64,000 nt of DNA from Aquabacterium sp. NJ1 (lineage in GTDB: Bacteria > Pseudomonadota > Gammaproteobacteria > Burkholderiales > Burkholderiaceae_C). Location: NCBI RefSeq assembly GCF_000768065.1, contig NZ_JRKM01000001.1, forward strand, positions 930,001-994,000. The letters run 5' to 3'. Of the stretch, positions 36,601 through 44,633 are shown one piece after another. The notes beneath the pieces are model-generated. The model saw only the letters and a list, made by a program, of their open reading frames with translations. It did no database searches and had not been told where the DNA came from. The first letter of the stretch is position 1, and every line of letters starts with the position of its first letter. The translations under genes were made by a program, and so were the position numbers.

Positions 36601-36711
36601 CAGGTCATCCACTTGAATGGATGGCCCCGGCTGGTCACCTTTTGCAGACATCGAATCGGGCGGGCCCCTGCGCTTCGCTCACGCCTCACCGGCCCATTGA
36701 AGGAGTTCCTC

Positions 36712-37647
36712 ATGGTCAGCGCCGTCTTTCACAGCCCCTCGGATGCCAGCGACGCCCTGCGCGCGGACAAGGCATCCGGCAAGCCCACATCCAACCCCAT
36801 GACTTCCATCGCCGCCCCCGCTGGCAGCCCCCTCGCCACAGCCAGCACCAAACCTGCCCCCCTGCCCAAAGCGCCCACTGACTGGGCAGGCCTGGCCCTG
36901 ACCGCGCTGGCACCACTGGCGGGCATCGCCTTGCTGGTGGGCATCTGGGCCTTGCTCACCATGAAAGGCGGCAACTTCCCCACGCCGCTGGCCACCTGGC
37001 AGGAAGCCGTCAAGCTCTTCTCGGACCCGTTCTACAGCAACGGCCCCAATGACCAGGGTATCGGCTGGAACATCCTGTTCTCGCTCAAGCGCGTGGCCAT
37101 GGGCTTCGGGCTGGCTGCCGTGGTCGGCATCCCGCTGGGTTTCCTGATCGGCCGCTCGAAGATCGCCAGCGCCATGCTCAACCCGATCATCAGCCTGCTG
37201 CGCCCGGTGTCGCCCCTGGCCTGGCTGCCCATCGGCCTGCTGGTGTTCAAGTCGGCTGACCCGGCCGCCATCTGGACGATCTTCATCTGCTCGATCTGGC
37301 CGATGATCATCAACACCGCCGTGGGCGTGCAGCGTGTGCCCGAGGACTACCTCAACGTGGCCAAAGTGCTGAACCTGAGCGAATGGAAGATCGTCACCAA
37401 GATCCTCTTCCCCTCCGTGCTGCCCTACATGCTGACCGGCGTGCGCCTGTCGGTGGGCACCGCGTGGCTGGTGATCGTGGCCGCTGAAATGCTCACGGGC
37501 GGCGTCGGCATCGGCTTCTGGGTCTGGGACGAGTGGAACAACCTGAACGTGCACCACATCCTGATTGCCATCTTCGTGATCGGCATCGTCGGCCTGCTGC
37601 TTGAAAACGCCCTGGTGGCTGTCGCCAAGCGCTTCAGCTTCGAATGA
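36712..37647 (+). CDS. nrtB: Nitrate ABC transporter permease
   Basis: 311 residues. A 60-residue Ala/Pro-rich N-terminus precedes about six membrane helices. The binding-protein-dependent permease motif is seen around AAEMLTGGVGIGFWVWDEWNN, and the family block RPVSPLAWLPIGLLVFK lies near residue 165. It forms the channel for nitrate with NrtD. The start at 36712 is set by AAGGAG seven bases upstream. Its stop overlaps, in sequence space, only the 5' leader of nrtD (38-base gap). Confidence 0.93.
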   Translation: MVSAVFHSPSDASDALRADKASGKPTSNPMTSIAAPAGSPLATASTKPAPLPKAPTDWAGLALTALAPLAGIALLVGIWALLTMKGGNFPTPLATWQEAVKLFSDPFYSNGPNDQGIGWNILFSLKRVAMGFGLAAVVGIPLGFLIGRSKIASAMLNPIISLLRPVSPLAWLPIGLLVFKSADPAAIWTIFICSIWPMIINTAVGVQRVPEDYLNVAKVLNLSEWKIVTKILFPSVLPYMLTGVRLSVGTAWLVIVAAEMLTGGVGIGFWVWDEWNNLNVHHILIAIFVIGIVGLLLENALVAVAKRFSFE

Positions 37648-37685
37648 GCCCCGCGCACCACCCACCACCATCCAAGGAGTCACGC

Positions 37686-38486
37686 ATGCCTCACTTCATC
37701 GACATCAGCCAGGCCGAAATGGTGTTCAACACCAAGAAGGGCCAGTTCCACGCCCTGCGCGAGATCAACCTGGGCATCCAGAAGGGTGAATTCATCGCCT
37801 TGATCGGCCACTCGGGCTGCGGCAAGTCCACCCTGCTCAATCTGATTGCCGGCCTGCTCATGCCCACCAGCGGCGGCCTAATCTGTGACGGCCGGGAGAT
37901 CGCCGGCCCCGGCCCCGAGCGCGCCATGGTGTTCCAGAACCACTCGCTGCTGCCCTGGCTGACGTGCTACCAGAACGTCTACCTCGCCGTGGAGCGCGTG
38001 TTTGGCGGCAAGGAAAGCAAGGAGCAACTCAAGAAGCGCACCGAGGACGCGCTGGAGCTGGTCAACATGACCCACGCCACGCACAAGCGCCCCAACGAGA
38101 TCTCGGGCGGCATGAAGCAGCGTGTCGGCATTGCCCGCGCCCTGGCCATGGAGCCCAAGGTGCTGCTGATGGACGAGCCCTTTGGTGCGCTGGACGCGCT
38201 GACCCGCGCCCACCTGCAAGACGAGCTGCTCAAGATCGTCGCGCGCACCAAGTCAACCGTGGTCATGGTGACCCACGATGTGGACGAGGCCGTGCTGCTG
38301 TCGGACCGCATCGTGATGATGACCAATGGCCCGGCCGCCACGATTGGCGAGGTGCTGGACGTGCCGCTGGCCCGCCCCCGCAACCGTGTCGAACTGGCCG
38401 AAGACCCGACCTACATCCATTGCCGCAAGGCGGTGCTGGACTTCCTCTACACACGCCACGGCGTGGCCGACAAGAAGGCCGCCTGA
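37686..38486 (+). CDS. nrtD: Nitrate ABC transporter ATP-binding protein
   Basis: 266 residues. Complete ABC ATPase: Walker A GHSGCGKST (about 43-51), Q loop in VFQNHSLLPW, signature SGGMKQRVGIARALA (about 140), Walker B VLLMDEPFGALD (about 159-170) and H loop VMVTHDVDEAV. It belongs to the NrtC/D-SsuB-TauB group and has no NrtA-like C-terminal domain, hence NrtD rather than NrtC. AAGGAG lies six bases before the ATG. No nitrate or nitrite reductase gene follows; a second sigma-54 promoter does. Confidence 0.93.
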   Translation: MPHFIDISQAEMVFNTKKGQFHALREINLGIQKGEFIALIGHSGCGKSTLLNLIAGLLMPTSGGLICDGREIAGPGPERAMVFQNHSLLPWLTCYQNVYLAVERVFGGKESKEQLKKRTEDALELVNMTHATHKRPNEISGGMKQRVGIARALAMEPKVLLMDEPFGALDALTRAHLQDELLKIVARTKSTVVMVTHDVDEAVLLSDRIVMMTNGPAATIGEVLDVPLARPRNRVELAEDPTYIHCRKAVLDFLYTRHGVADKKAA

Positions 38487-38545
38487 TCCGGGCCGAGAGA
38501 TCGTACGGAGAAACCGAGGAGCAAACAGAGGTTGAAACCAAACGC

Positions 38546-38561
38546 TGGCACACCCCTTGCT
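38546..38561 (+). promoter_or_regulatory. Second sigma-54 promoter, after nrtD
   Basis: TGGCACACCCCTTGCT matches the RpoN consensus at every conserved position with correct GG-GC spacing, and is nearly identical to the nrtA promoter (TGGCACACCGTTTGCA). The predicted start is about 38572. No start codon with an ORF follows before the terminator at 38650, so its product is probably a non-coding RNA. Confidence 0.8.
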
Positions 38562-38571
38562 TGAAGAGCAG

Positions 38572-38687
38572 TGGCCGCTTGATTCGCCAGAGCCAGGCGG
38601 TCTTCCTCAGCGGGGGTCAGTGGGTCCGCGAAACTCCACCGACCTCTTAACGCCTTCCAGTTTCAGGACTGGAAGGCGTCTTTTTTT
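38572..38687 (+). ncRNA. Candidate sigma-54-dependent small RNA
   Basis: About 115 bases between the predicted sigma-54 start and a strong intrinsic terminator. It contains no ATG on this strand and no useful ORF. Three hairpins are visible: CGCC/GGCG (38585-38599) with loop AGAGCCA; GGTCAGTGG/CCACCGACC (38615-38644), nine positions with one mismatch; and the terminator stem. The first loop has A1 and G4 as in ANTAR targets but is seven bases long. It could be a regulatory RNA or a leftover leader of lost nitrate-assimilation genes. Expression is unproven. Confidence 0.45.
38650..38687 (+). terminator. Intrinsic terminator between nrtD/sRNA and lgt
   Basis: ACGCCTTCCAG (38650-38660) and CTGGAAGGCGT (38669-38679) form a perfect 11-bp stem with an 8-base loop, followed by C and seven T. 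The lgt stop codon lies in the loop, so the stem also ends the convergent lgt transcript. Confidence 0.9.
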
Positions 38688-39466
38688 GCCATGCCCCAGA
38701 ACAGGGCCCCCAGGACGATCATGGGCACGCACAGCCATTGCCCCATGCTCATGTTCAGTGCAAGCAGGCCCAGGAAGCTGTCCGGCTCGCGGAAGTACTC
38801 GGCGATGAAGCGGAAGCTGCCATAGCCCAGCAGGAACATGCCGGACACAGCGCCCTGCTGGCGCGGCTTGCGCGCGTACAGCCACAGCAGCACAAAGAGC
38901 AGCACGCCCTCCAGCCCGAACTGGTAGAGCTGCGAGGGGTGGCGAGGCAGGTCACTGCCCGACTCCGGGAACACCATGGCCCACGGCAGGCTCGGGTCGG
39001 CCGCCCTGCCCCACAACTCGCCGTTGATGAAATTGCCGATGCGCCCGGCAGCCAGGCCGAGCGGCACGCAGGGGGCCACCAGATCGGCCACCTCGAAAAA
39101 GTGTCGGCCCTGACGTTTGGCGAACACGGCCATGGCGGTGATCACCCCCAGCAAGCCACCGTGAAAGGCCATGCCCCCTTGCCAGACCGCGAAGATCTCG
39201 GCCGGGTGAGCGAAGTAATGCGAAGGCTTGTAGAACAGCACATAGCCCAGCCGCCCGCCCAGCACCACGCCCAGCATCGAGAAGAACAGCAGGTCTTCTA
39301 CGTGCTGGCGCGTCCAGCCGCGTTCGGCAAACGGGGCATGCGTGGCGCGCACGGTCGCCAGCAGATAGGCGCCCACGAAGGCCGCCAGGTAAGTCAGGCC
39401 GTACCAGTGCACCTTCAAGGGGCCCAGCGACACGGCAACAGGGTCAAATTGGGGATGAATCAGCAT
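38663..39466 (-). CDS. lgt: Prolipoprotein diacylglyceryl transferase
   Basis: 267 residues, about seven membrane helices. Transfers diacylglycerol from phosphatidylglycerol to the lipobox cysteine of prolipoproteins. Signatures: the family start [30 protein letters not shown], and the Lgt signature [14 protein letters not shown] near residue 143 with its essential arginine and asparagine; HPSQLYQ follows. The ATG at 39466 starts at the homology. It diverges from the antiporter gene at 39545. Confidence 0.96.
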   Translation of the reverse strand: MLIHPQFDPVAVSLGPLKVHWYGLTYLAAFVGAYLLATVRATHAPFAERGWTRQHVEDLLFFSMLGVVLGGRLGYVLFYKPSHYFAHPAEIFAVWQGGMAFHGGLLGVITAMAVFAKRQGRHFFEVADLVAPCVPLGLAAGRIGNFINGELWGRAADPSLPWAMVFPESGSDLPRHPSQLYQFGLEGVLLFVLLWLYARKPRQQGAVSGMFLLGYGSFRFIAEYFREPDSFLGLLALNMSMGQWLCVPMIVLGALFWGMAKKDAFQS

Positions 39467-39544
39467 GGCGCGAACGATAACCGATGTGGCCAGCCACATG
39501 GCCGCCCCCAATGTGAAGATGTGTTGGGCTGGTAGGATCAAGCC

Positions 39545-40801
39545 ATGAACCCGACCACCATCCAGATCATTGGCGCCGGCCTGTTCGGGGTCGCGCTGCT
39601 GCACACCTTCTCGACCAAATTCTTCGAGCACCTGGCTCACACGCGCCCGACCCACGCCGGCCTGTGGCATCTGCTTGGCGAGGTCGAAGTCGTTTTTGGT
39701 TTCTGGGCGTTCGTCATGATGACCGTGATGTTCGTGCTCGAAGGCAAAGCCGCTGCCACGCACTACCTGGACACACGCAACTTCACCGAACCGCTGTTCG
39801 TGTTCGCCATCATGGTGGCGGCCGCCAGCAAGCCCATCCTGCAAGCCGCAGGTGGCATGACCCGATTGCTCGCACGCATGTTGCCGCTGGCACCCGGCTG
39901 GTCGTTCACGCTGGTTGCGTTGACGATCGTGCCCTTGATGGGCTCCTTCATCACCGAGCCGGCTGCCATGACTTTGGCTGCGCTGCTGCTGCGTGATGGG
40001 CTTTACAGCCATGCCATCTCCAACCGGCTGAAGTACGCCGTACTGGGCGTGCTGTTCGTCAATGTGTCGATTGGCGGCACCTTGACGCCTTATGCAGCGC
40101 CGCCCGTGCTGATGGTGGCCAGCGCCTGGGGCTGGGATCTGGCCTTCATGTTCCTGCACTTCGGGGACAAGGCCGCACTGGCCGTGGCCATCAATGCCAT
40201 CGGCCTGGTGCTGCTGTTCGGCAAGGAACTCAAGACCCTGCCGCCCCTTGCTCCGCCGGATGAGGCCCGGCCTCCCTTGCTGGTCACCGCCATCCACATC
40301 CTGCTGCTGGCGGGCATCGTGATCTTCGCCCACCACCCGCCGGTCTTCCTCAGCCTGTTCATGCTGTTTCTCGGCTTCACGGCTGCTTACGAGCGCTACC
40401 AGTCACCGCTGATCCTGCGCGAAGGTTTGCTGGTGGCCTTCTTCCTGGCGGGGCTTGTGGTGCTGGGTGGGCAACAACAGTGGTGGCTGGAGCCCTTGCT
40501 GCTCAAGATGGATGCCAACGCCGTGTTCTTTGGCGCCACGGCGCTGACAGCCATCACCGACAACGCCGCGCTGACTTACCTGGGTTCGCTGGTGCAAGGT
40601 TTGAGCGACGAGTTCAAGTACGCCCTGGTGGCTGGCGCGGTGACTGGCGGTGGCCTGACCATCATTGCCAATGCACCCAACCCTGCCGGCGCATCCATCC
40701 TCAAAGGCAAGTTCGAGGACCAGGCCATCCACGCAGGGGGCCTGCTGCTGGCCGCATTGGCTCCTACGCTGGTGGCCTTGATGGCATTCAAGTTGTTGTG
40801 A
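39545..40801 (+). CDS. Putative Na+/H+ antiporter (Na_H_antiport_3-like)
   Basis: 418 residues with about 11 hydrophobic segments. Notable blocks are [15 protein letters not shown] near residue 138, [16 protein letters not shown] near 177 and, late, [17 protein letters not shown] and [15 protein letters not shown], which resemble the discontinuous-helix ion sites of the IT/NhaD superfamily. I believe it belongs to the uncharacterised putative Na+/H+ antiporter family, but the ion is not proven. A cation exchanger gene follows 88 bases later. Confidence 0.75.
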   Translation: MNPTTIQIIGAGLFGVALLHTFSTKFFEHLAHTRPTHAGLWHLLGEVEVVFGFWAFVMMTVMFVLEGKAAATHYLDTRNFTEPLFVFAIMVAAASKPILQAAGGMTRLLARMLPLAPGWSFTLVALTIVPLMGSFITEPAAMTLAALLLRDGLYSHAISNRLKYAVLGVLFVNVSIGGTLTPYAAPPVLMVASAWGWDLAFMFLHFGDKAALAVAINAIGLVLLFGKELKTLPPLAPPDEARPPLLVTAIHILLLAGIVIFAHHPPVFLSLFMLFLGFTAAYERYQSPLILREGLLVAFFLAGLVVLGGQQQWWLEPLLLKMDANAVFFGATALTAITDNAALTYLGSLVQGLSDEFKYALVAGAVTGGGLTIIANAPNPAGASILKGKFEDQAIHAGGLLLAALAPTLVALMAFKLL

Positions 40802-40889
40802 GCCACCCTGATCACACGATTGGTGGAATCCAAAGCACCGGGCTGAACCTGACCAAATCGAAGGGGATACCATCCTGACCACACTCTGG

Positions 40890-41882
40890 TTGACCTGGCT
40901 GCAATTTCTGATCTGCGTCGCTGTGATCGGATTTGCCGGCGTCAGGCTCAGCCGCTATGGTGACGCGATTGCGTCACTCACCGGCCTGTCCCGCAACTGG
41001 ATCGGGCTGATCCTGATCGGGACTGTCACGTCACTACCTGAGTTGGTCACGGGCATGAGTGCAGTGACCGCAGCCAATGCGCCAGACATCGCGATGGGCG
41101 ATGCACTGGGCAGTTGCGTGTTCAACCTGGCCATCCTGGCCTTGATCGATGTGCTCTATCGCAAACAGTTTGTCTACCGCGTAGCATCCAGTGAGCACAT
41201 GCTGTCTGCGGCCTTCAGCATCATCTTGTTGGCAGGTGCTGCCTTCAATTTGTTGATGACAAGGCAGAACGCCATGCCAATCATTGGGCATATCAGCCTG
41301 GGCAGTGTGGCGTTGCTGGTCATGTACCTGGTGACCATGCGAGCGCTTTACCTGGCGGAACAAAGGCATGCCAACGCCAGACCAGGCACCAAACCGGAAC
41401 AACTGAGCATGAAGGCTGCCCTGATGGGCTACAGCATCTCTTCTGCCGTGATCATTGCCGCAGGCGTTTGGTTGCCCTTCGTCGGAGTCGAACTGGCACG
41501 CGTCATGGGGTGGTCCCACTCCTTCGTTGGCTCACTGTTTGTCGCGTTCGCCACATCGGTTCCAGAACTGGCCACCACATGGGGAGCCTTGCGCGTCGGG
41601 GCCATCGACATGGCCCTGGGCAACCTGCTTGGCAGCAACTTGTTTGACGTGATGATCTTGGCCCTGGACGACATAGCCTACCGCGCAGGCTCGATTTACC
41701 AGTCGGTGTCACCCGTCCATGCTGTATCGGCCGTCACGGCGTGCATGATGAGCGCCGCGGTCATTGTGGCCCTGGCCTACCGTCCGGTCTCCAGGGTCTG
41801 GCATACAGCGAGTTGGGCCAGCCTCTCCTTGCTGGCCTTGTACCTGCTCAACGCCATGATCCAGTTTCTGCACGGCCATTAG
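40890..41882 (+). CDS. CaCA-family sodium/calcium exchanger-like protein
   Basis: 330 residues, about ten helices in two inverted halves. Both alpha repeats are present: LIGTVTSLPELVTGMSA with GDALGSCVFNLAIL (about 42-85), and FVAFATSVPELATTWGA with GNLLGSNLFDVMIL (about 217-258); their glutamates and asparagine bind the cation. The TTG at 40890 is listed because it is the first standard start in frame, but it has no ribosome site. AAGGGGA lies at 40861-40867, better placed for CTG at 40875 or ATC at 40872, adding 5-6 residues. The transported ion is inferred. Confidence 0.82.
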   Translation: MTWLQFLICVAVIGFAGVRLSRYGDAIASLTGLSRNWIGLILIGTVTSLPELVTGMSAVTAANAPDIAMGDALGSCVFNLAILALIDVLYRKQFVYRVASSEHMLSAAFSIILLAGAAFNLLMTRQNAMPIIGHISLGSVALLVMYLVTMRALYLAEQRHANARPGTKPEQLSMKAALMGYSISSAVIIAAGVWLPFVGVELARVMGWSHSFVGSLFVAFATSVPELATTWGALRVGAIDMALGNLLGSNLFDVMILALDDIAYRAGSIYQSVSPVHAVSAVTACMMSAAVIVALAYRPVSRVWHTASWASLSLLALYLLNAMIQFLHGH

Positions 41883-41903
41883 GGCCGCGCAGACGGCCTC
41901 GCT

Positions 41904-43754
41904 TCAGCGCTTGATCTGCGACAGGTCGCGCACCGCGCCCGTGTCAGCCGAGGTGGTCAGCAAGGCATAAGCCTGCAAGGCCGCCGACACATAACGCTCG
42001 CGCTTGGCCGGCTTCCAGGCATGGGTGCCACGGGCTTCCATGGCCTCGCGGCGCTTGGCCAGCGTCTCGGGGCTGACGGCCAGGTGGATCTTGCGGTTGG
42101 GGATATCGATCTCGATGGCGTCGCCATCTTCCACCAGCGCAATGGCGCCGCCTTGCGCCGCTTCAGGCGAGGCGTGGCCAATGGACAGGCCCGAGGTGCC
42201 ACCGGAGAAGCGGCCATCTGTGAGCAAGGCGCATTGCTTGCCCAGGCCGCGGCTCTTCAGGTAGGAGGTGGGGTACAGCATTTCCTGCATGCCGGGGCCG
42301 CCCTTGGGGCCTTCGTAGCGGATGATGACCACGTCACCAGCCTGCACCACTTCGCCCAGGATGCCGTCCACGGCGTCTTCCTGGCTCTCGAACACGCGGG
42401 CCTTGCCGGTGAACTTCCAGATGGACTCGTCCACACCGGCCGTCTTCACGATGCAGCCCTTCTCGGCGATGTTGCCGTAGAGCACGGCCAGGCCACCGTC
42501 TTTGGTGAAAGCATGTTCTGTGCTGCGGATCACGCCCTTGGCGCGGTCCAGGTCCAGCGCCTTCCAGCGGCTGTCTTGCGAGAAGGCCACTTGCGTGGGC
42601 ACGCCACCAGGCGCGGCCTTGAAGAACTCGTGCACGGCTTCGTCCTTGGAGACGGTCACGTCCCACTGAGCGATGGCATCAGCCATGGTCTTGCTGTGCA
42701 CGGTGGGCAGATCGGTGTGCAGCAGGCCGCCACGGGCCAGCTCGCCCAGGATGGCCATGATGCCGCCGGCACGGTGCACATCTTCGATGTGCACATCAGG
42801 CACGGCAGGGGCCACCTTGCTCAGGCAAGGCACGCGGCGCGAGATGCGGTCGATGTCCTGCATGGTGAAGTCCACGCCGGCTTCCTTGGCAGCGGCCAGC
42901 AGGTGCAGCACGGTGTTGGTCGAGCCGCCCATGGCCACGTCCAGGCTGATGGCGTTCTCGAAGGCCTTGAAGTTGGCGATGTTGCGGGGCAGCGCGGATT
43001 CGTCGTCCTGCTCGTAGTAACGCTTGGCCAAGGCCACGATGCTGCGGCCGGCCTGGCGGAACAGCTTTTCACGATCGGCGTGCGTGGCCAGCGTGGTGCC
43101 GTTGCCTGGCAGGGACAGGCCCAGCGCCTCGGTCAGGCAGTTCATGGAGTTGGCGGTGAACATGCCCGAGCACGAACCGCAGGTCGGGCAGGCCGAGCGC
43201 TCGACCTGGGCAACCTCTTCGTCAGAGCAGCTCTTGTCAGCGGCCTTGACCATGGCGTCCACCAGGTCCAGCGCGATGACCTTGCCTTCAAGCTTGACCT
43301 TGCCGGCCTCCATCGGGCCACCGGAAACGAAGATCACGGGGATGTTCAGGCGCAGCGCGGCCATCAGCATGCCCGGGGTGATCTTGTCGCAGTTGGAGAT
43401 GCACACCAGCGCGTCGGCCGTGTGGGCATTGCACATGTACTCGACGCTGTCGGCGATCAGGTCACGCGAGGGCAGCGAATACAGCATGCCGCCGTGACCC
43501 ATGGCGATGCCGTCGTCCACGGCGATGGTGTTGAATTCCTTGGCCACACCGCCTGCCGCTTCGATTTCGCGGGCAACCAGCTGCCCCAGGTCCTTCAGGT
43601 GCACGTGGCCGGGCACGAACTGGGTGAAGCTGTTGGCAATCGCGATGATCGGCTTCTCGAAATCACCGTCCTTCATGCCCGTGGCGCGCCACAGGGCACG
43701 GGCACCCGCCATATTGCGACCGGCGGTGGAGGTACGGGAACGATACTGAGGCAT
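41904..43754 (-). CDS. ilvD: Dihydroxy-acid dehydratase
   Basis: 616 residues. Dehydrates dihydroxy acids to 2-keto acids in branched-chain amino-acid synthesis, using an iron-sulfur cluster. Motifs: [20 protein letters not shown] (about 112-131) and [17 protein letters not shown] (about 189-205), with the C-terminal [16 protein letters not shown] near 517. Length matches the long (E. coli-like, [4Fe-4S]) form; the cluster type is inferred. It is convergent with the exchanger gene. Confidence 0.97.
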   Translation of the reverse strand: MPQYRSRTSTAGRNMAGARALWRATGMKDGDFEKPIIAIANSFTQFVPGHVHLKDLGQLVAREIEAAGGVAKEFNTIAVDDGIAMGHGGMLYSLPSRDLIADSVEYMCNAHTADALVCISNCDKITPGMLMAALRLNIPVIFVSGGPMEAGKVKLEGKVIALDLVDAMVKAADKSCSDEEVAQVERSACPTCGSCSGMFTANSMNCLTEALGLSLPGNGTTLATHADREKLFRQAGRSIVALAKRYYEQDDESALPRNIANFKAFENAISLDVAMGGSTNTVLHLLAAAKEAGVDFTMQDIDRISRRVPCLSKVAPAVPDVHIEDVHRAGGIMAILGELARGGLLHTDLPTVHSKTMADAIAQWDVTVSKDEAVHEFFKAAPGGVPTQVAFSQDSRWKALDLDRAKGVIRSTEHAFTKDGGLAVLYGNIAEKGCIVKTAGVDESIWKFTGKARVFESQEDAVDGILGEVVQAGDVVIIRYEGPKGGPGMQEMLYPTSYLKSRGLGKQCALLTDGRFSGGTSGLSIGHASPEAAQGGAIALVEDGDAIEIDIPNRKIHLAVSPETLAKRREAMEARGTHAWKPAKRERYVSAALQAYALLTTSADTGAVRDLSQIKR

Positions 43755-43832
43755 GAAACGGCTCCGGGGGGCTTGTTTTCTGAAGGGACCCGATTTTATC
43801 CCCTGCCCCGAAAGCCGGCTAACTTTGCGCGA

Positions 43833-44093
43833 TCAACGCTTGCCCTTCTTGGGGCTTTGCAGGCCGAGCGCATCCAGCGACTTCTGCCGGCGGGCCTCCC
43901 GCTTGTCGTCGATCTTCTGCATGGCCTTGCGCTGCGTCATGCCCGACCAATCGGCCCACACCCACCAGACGATGGCCAGCCCGAAGGGCAGCAGCATGAT
44001 CCACCAGTGCTCTTTCCAGGTCCAGGCCCCGACGGGACCGATGCCAGCCAGGTTCAGGACCAGCAACACAACGCCAATTGCGACAAACCACAT
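43833..44093 (-). CDS. Small Trp-rich membrane protein (TIGR04438-type)
   Basis: 86 residues. Two hydrophobic segments (about 2-18 and 30-45) with six or more tryptophans (GAWTWKEHWWIM, IVWWVWADWSG), then a strongly basic tail (KIDDKREARRQKSLDALG) ending in KKGKR. This matches the short Trp-rich family I know from Burkholderiales. Function unknown. The start at 44093 has AGGG eight bases upstream; the frame continues to 44144 without a ribosome site. Confidence 0.8.
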   Translation of the reverse strand: MWFVAIGVVLLVLNLAGIGPVGAWTWKEHWWIMLLPFGLAIVWWVWADWSGMTQRKAMQKIDDKREARRQKSLDALGLQSPKKGKR

Positions 44094-44212
44094 GATTGCT
44101 GCCCTATGAAATGCGTGCCGAGGCAAAAAAGACACGCCTGTCAACGCGCGCCCTGCCCAAGCGTTTATAAAACACCCCTCAACTGTAATTCACCCTCTGT
44201 GGAAGGACCCCC

Positions 44213-44524
44213 ATGAAACTCCTGCCCTCCCTGCTGATTGCCGCCACGCTGGCCGCTGCTGGCGCCCCCGCCATGGCCAACCTGGAACTGGCCCAGAAAA
44301 AGGCCTGCCTGGCTTGCCACAGCGTGGACAAGAAGGTGGTTGGCCCAGCCTACAAGGATGTGGCCAACAAGTACCGCGGCCAGAAGGGCATCGAAGCCAA
44401 GCTGGTCGAGAAGGTCATGAAGGGCGGCAAGGGTGCCTGGGGTGAAGTGCCCATGCCCGCCAACCCCCAGGTCAACGAAGCCGAAGCCAAGCAACTGGTG
44501 GGCTGGATCCTGTCGCTGAAATAA
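44213..44524 (+). CDS. Class I c-type cytochrome (c8/c551-type)
   Basis: 103 residues. A signal peptide cleaves after AMA (residue 22). The haem site is CLACH (32-36) and the likely axial methionine is Met81 in VPMPANPQV. The mature form of about 80 residues and the KKVVGPAYKDVANKY stretch fit cytochrome c551/c8, a periplasmic electron shuttle to terminal oxidases or nitrite reductase. AAGGA lies seven bases upstream. It is monocistronic, with a terminator behind it. Confidence 0.93.
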   Translation: MKLLPSLLIAATLAAAGAPAMANLELAQKKACLACHSVDKKVVGPAYKDVANKYRGQKGIEAKLVEKVMKGGKGAWGEVPMPANPQVNEAEAKQLVGWILSLK

Positions 44525-44550
44525 ACAGCCCGGCCGCTCCCGGCAACGAA

Positions 44551-44580
44551 AAAGCCCCGCTGTGTGCGGGGCTTTGTTTT
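44551..44580 (+). terminator. Intrinsic terminator after cytochrome c
   Basis: AAAGCCCCGC (44551-44560) and GCGGGGCTTT (44566-44575) form a perfect 10-bp stem with a 5-base loop, then GTTTTTC. It may also serve the convergent MHS transporter. Confidence 0.88.
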
Positions 44581-44633
44581 TCACGGCTGGCCAACGCTTG
44601 TGGCATTGGCCAGCCCGGGGTCGCATCGAGGCG

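Noticed and set aside
38557..38808. 83-codon frame downstream of the second sigma-54 promoter
   Set aside because: It would start with TTG before the predicted transcript start, read through the terminator and lie antisense to lgt; no ribosome site.
42021..44216. 731-codon frame opposite ilvD
   Set aside because: Antisense shadow that also runs through the Trp-rich gene; no start signal and no domain.
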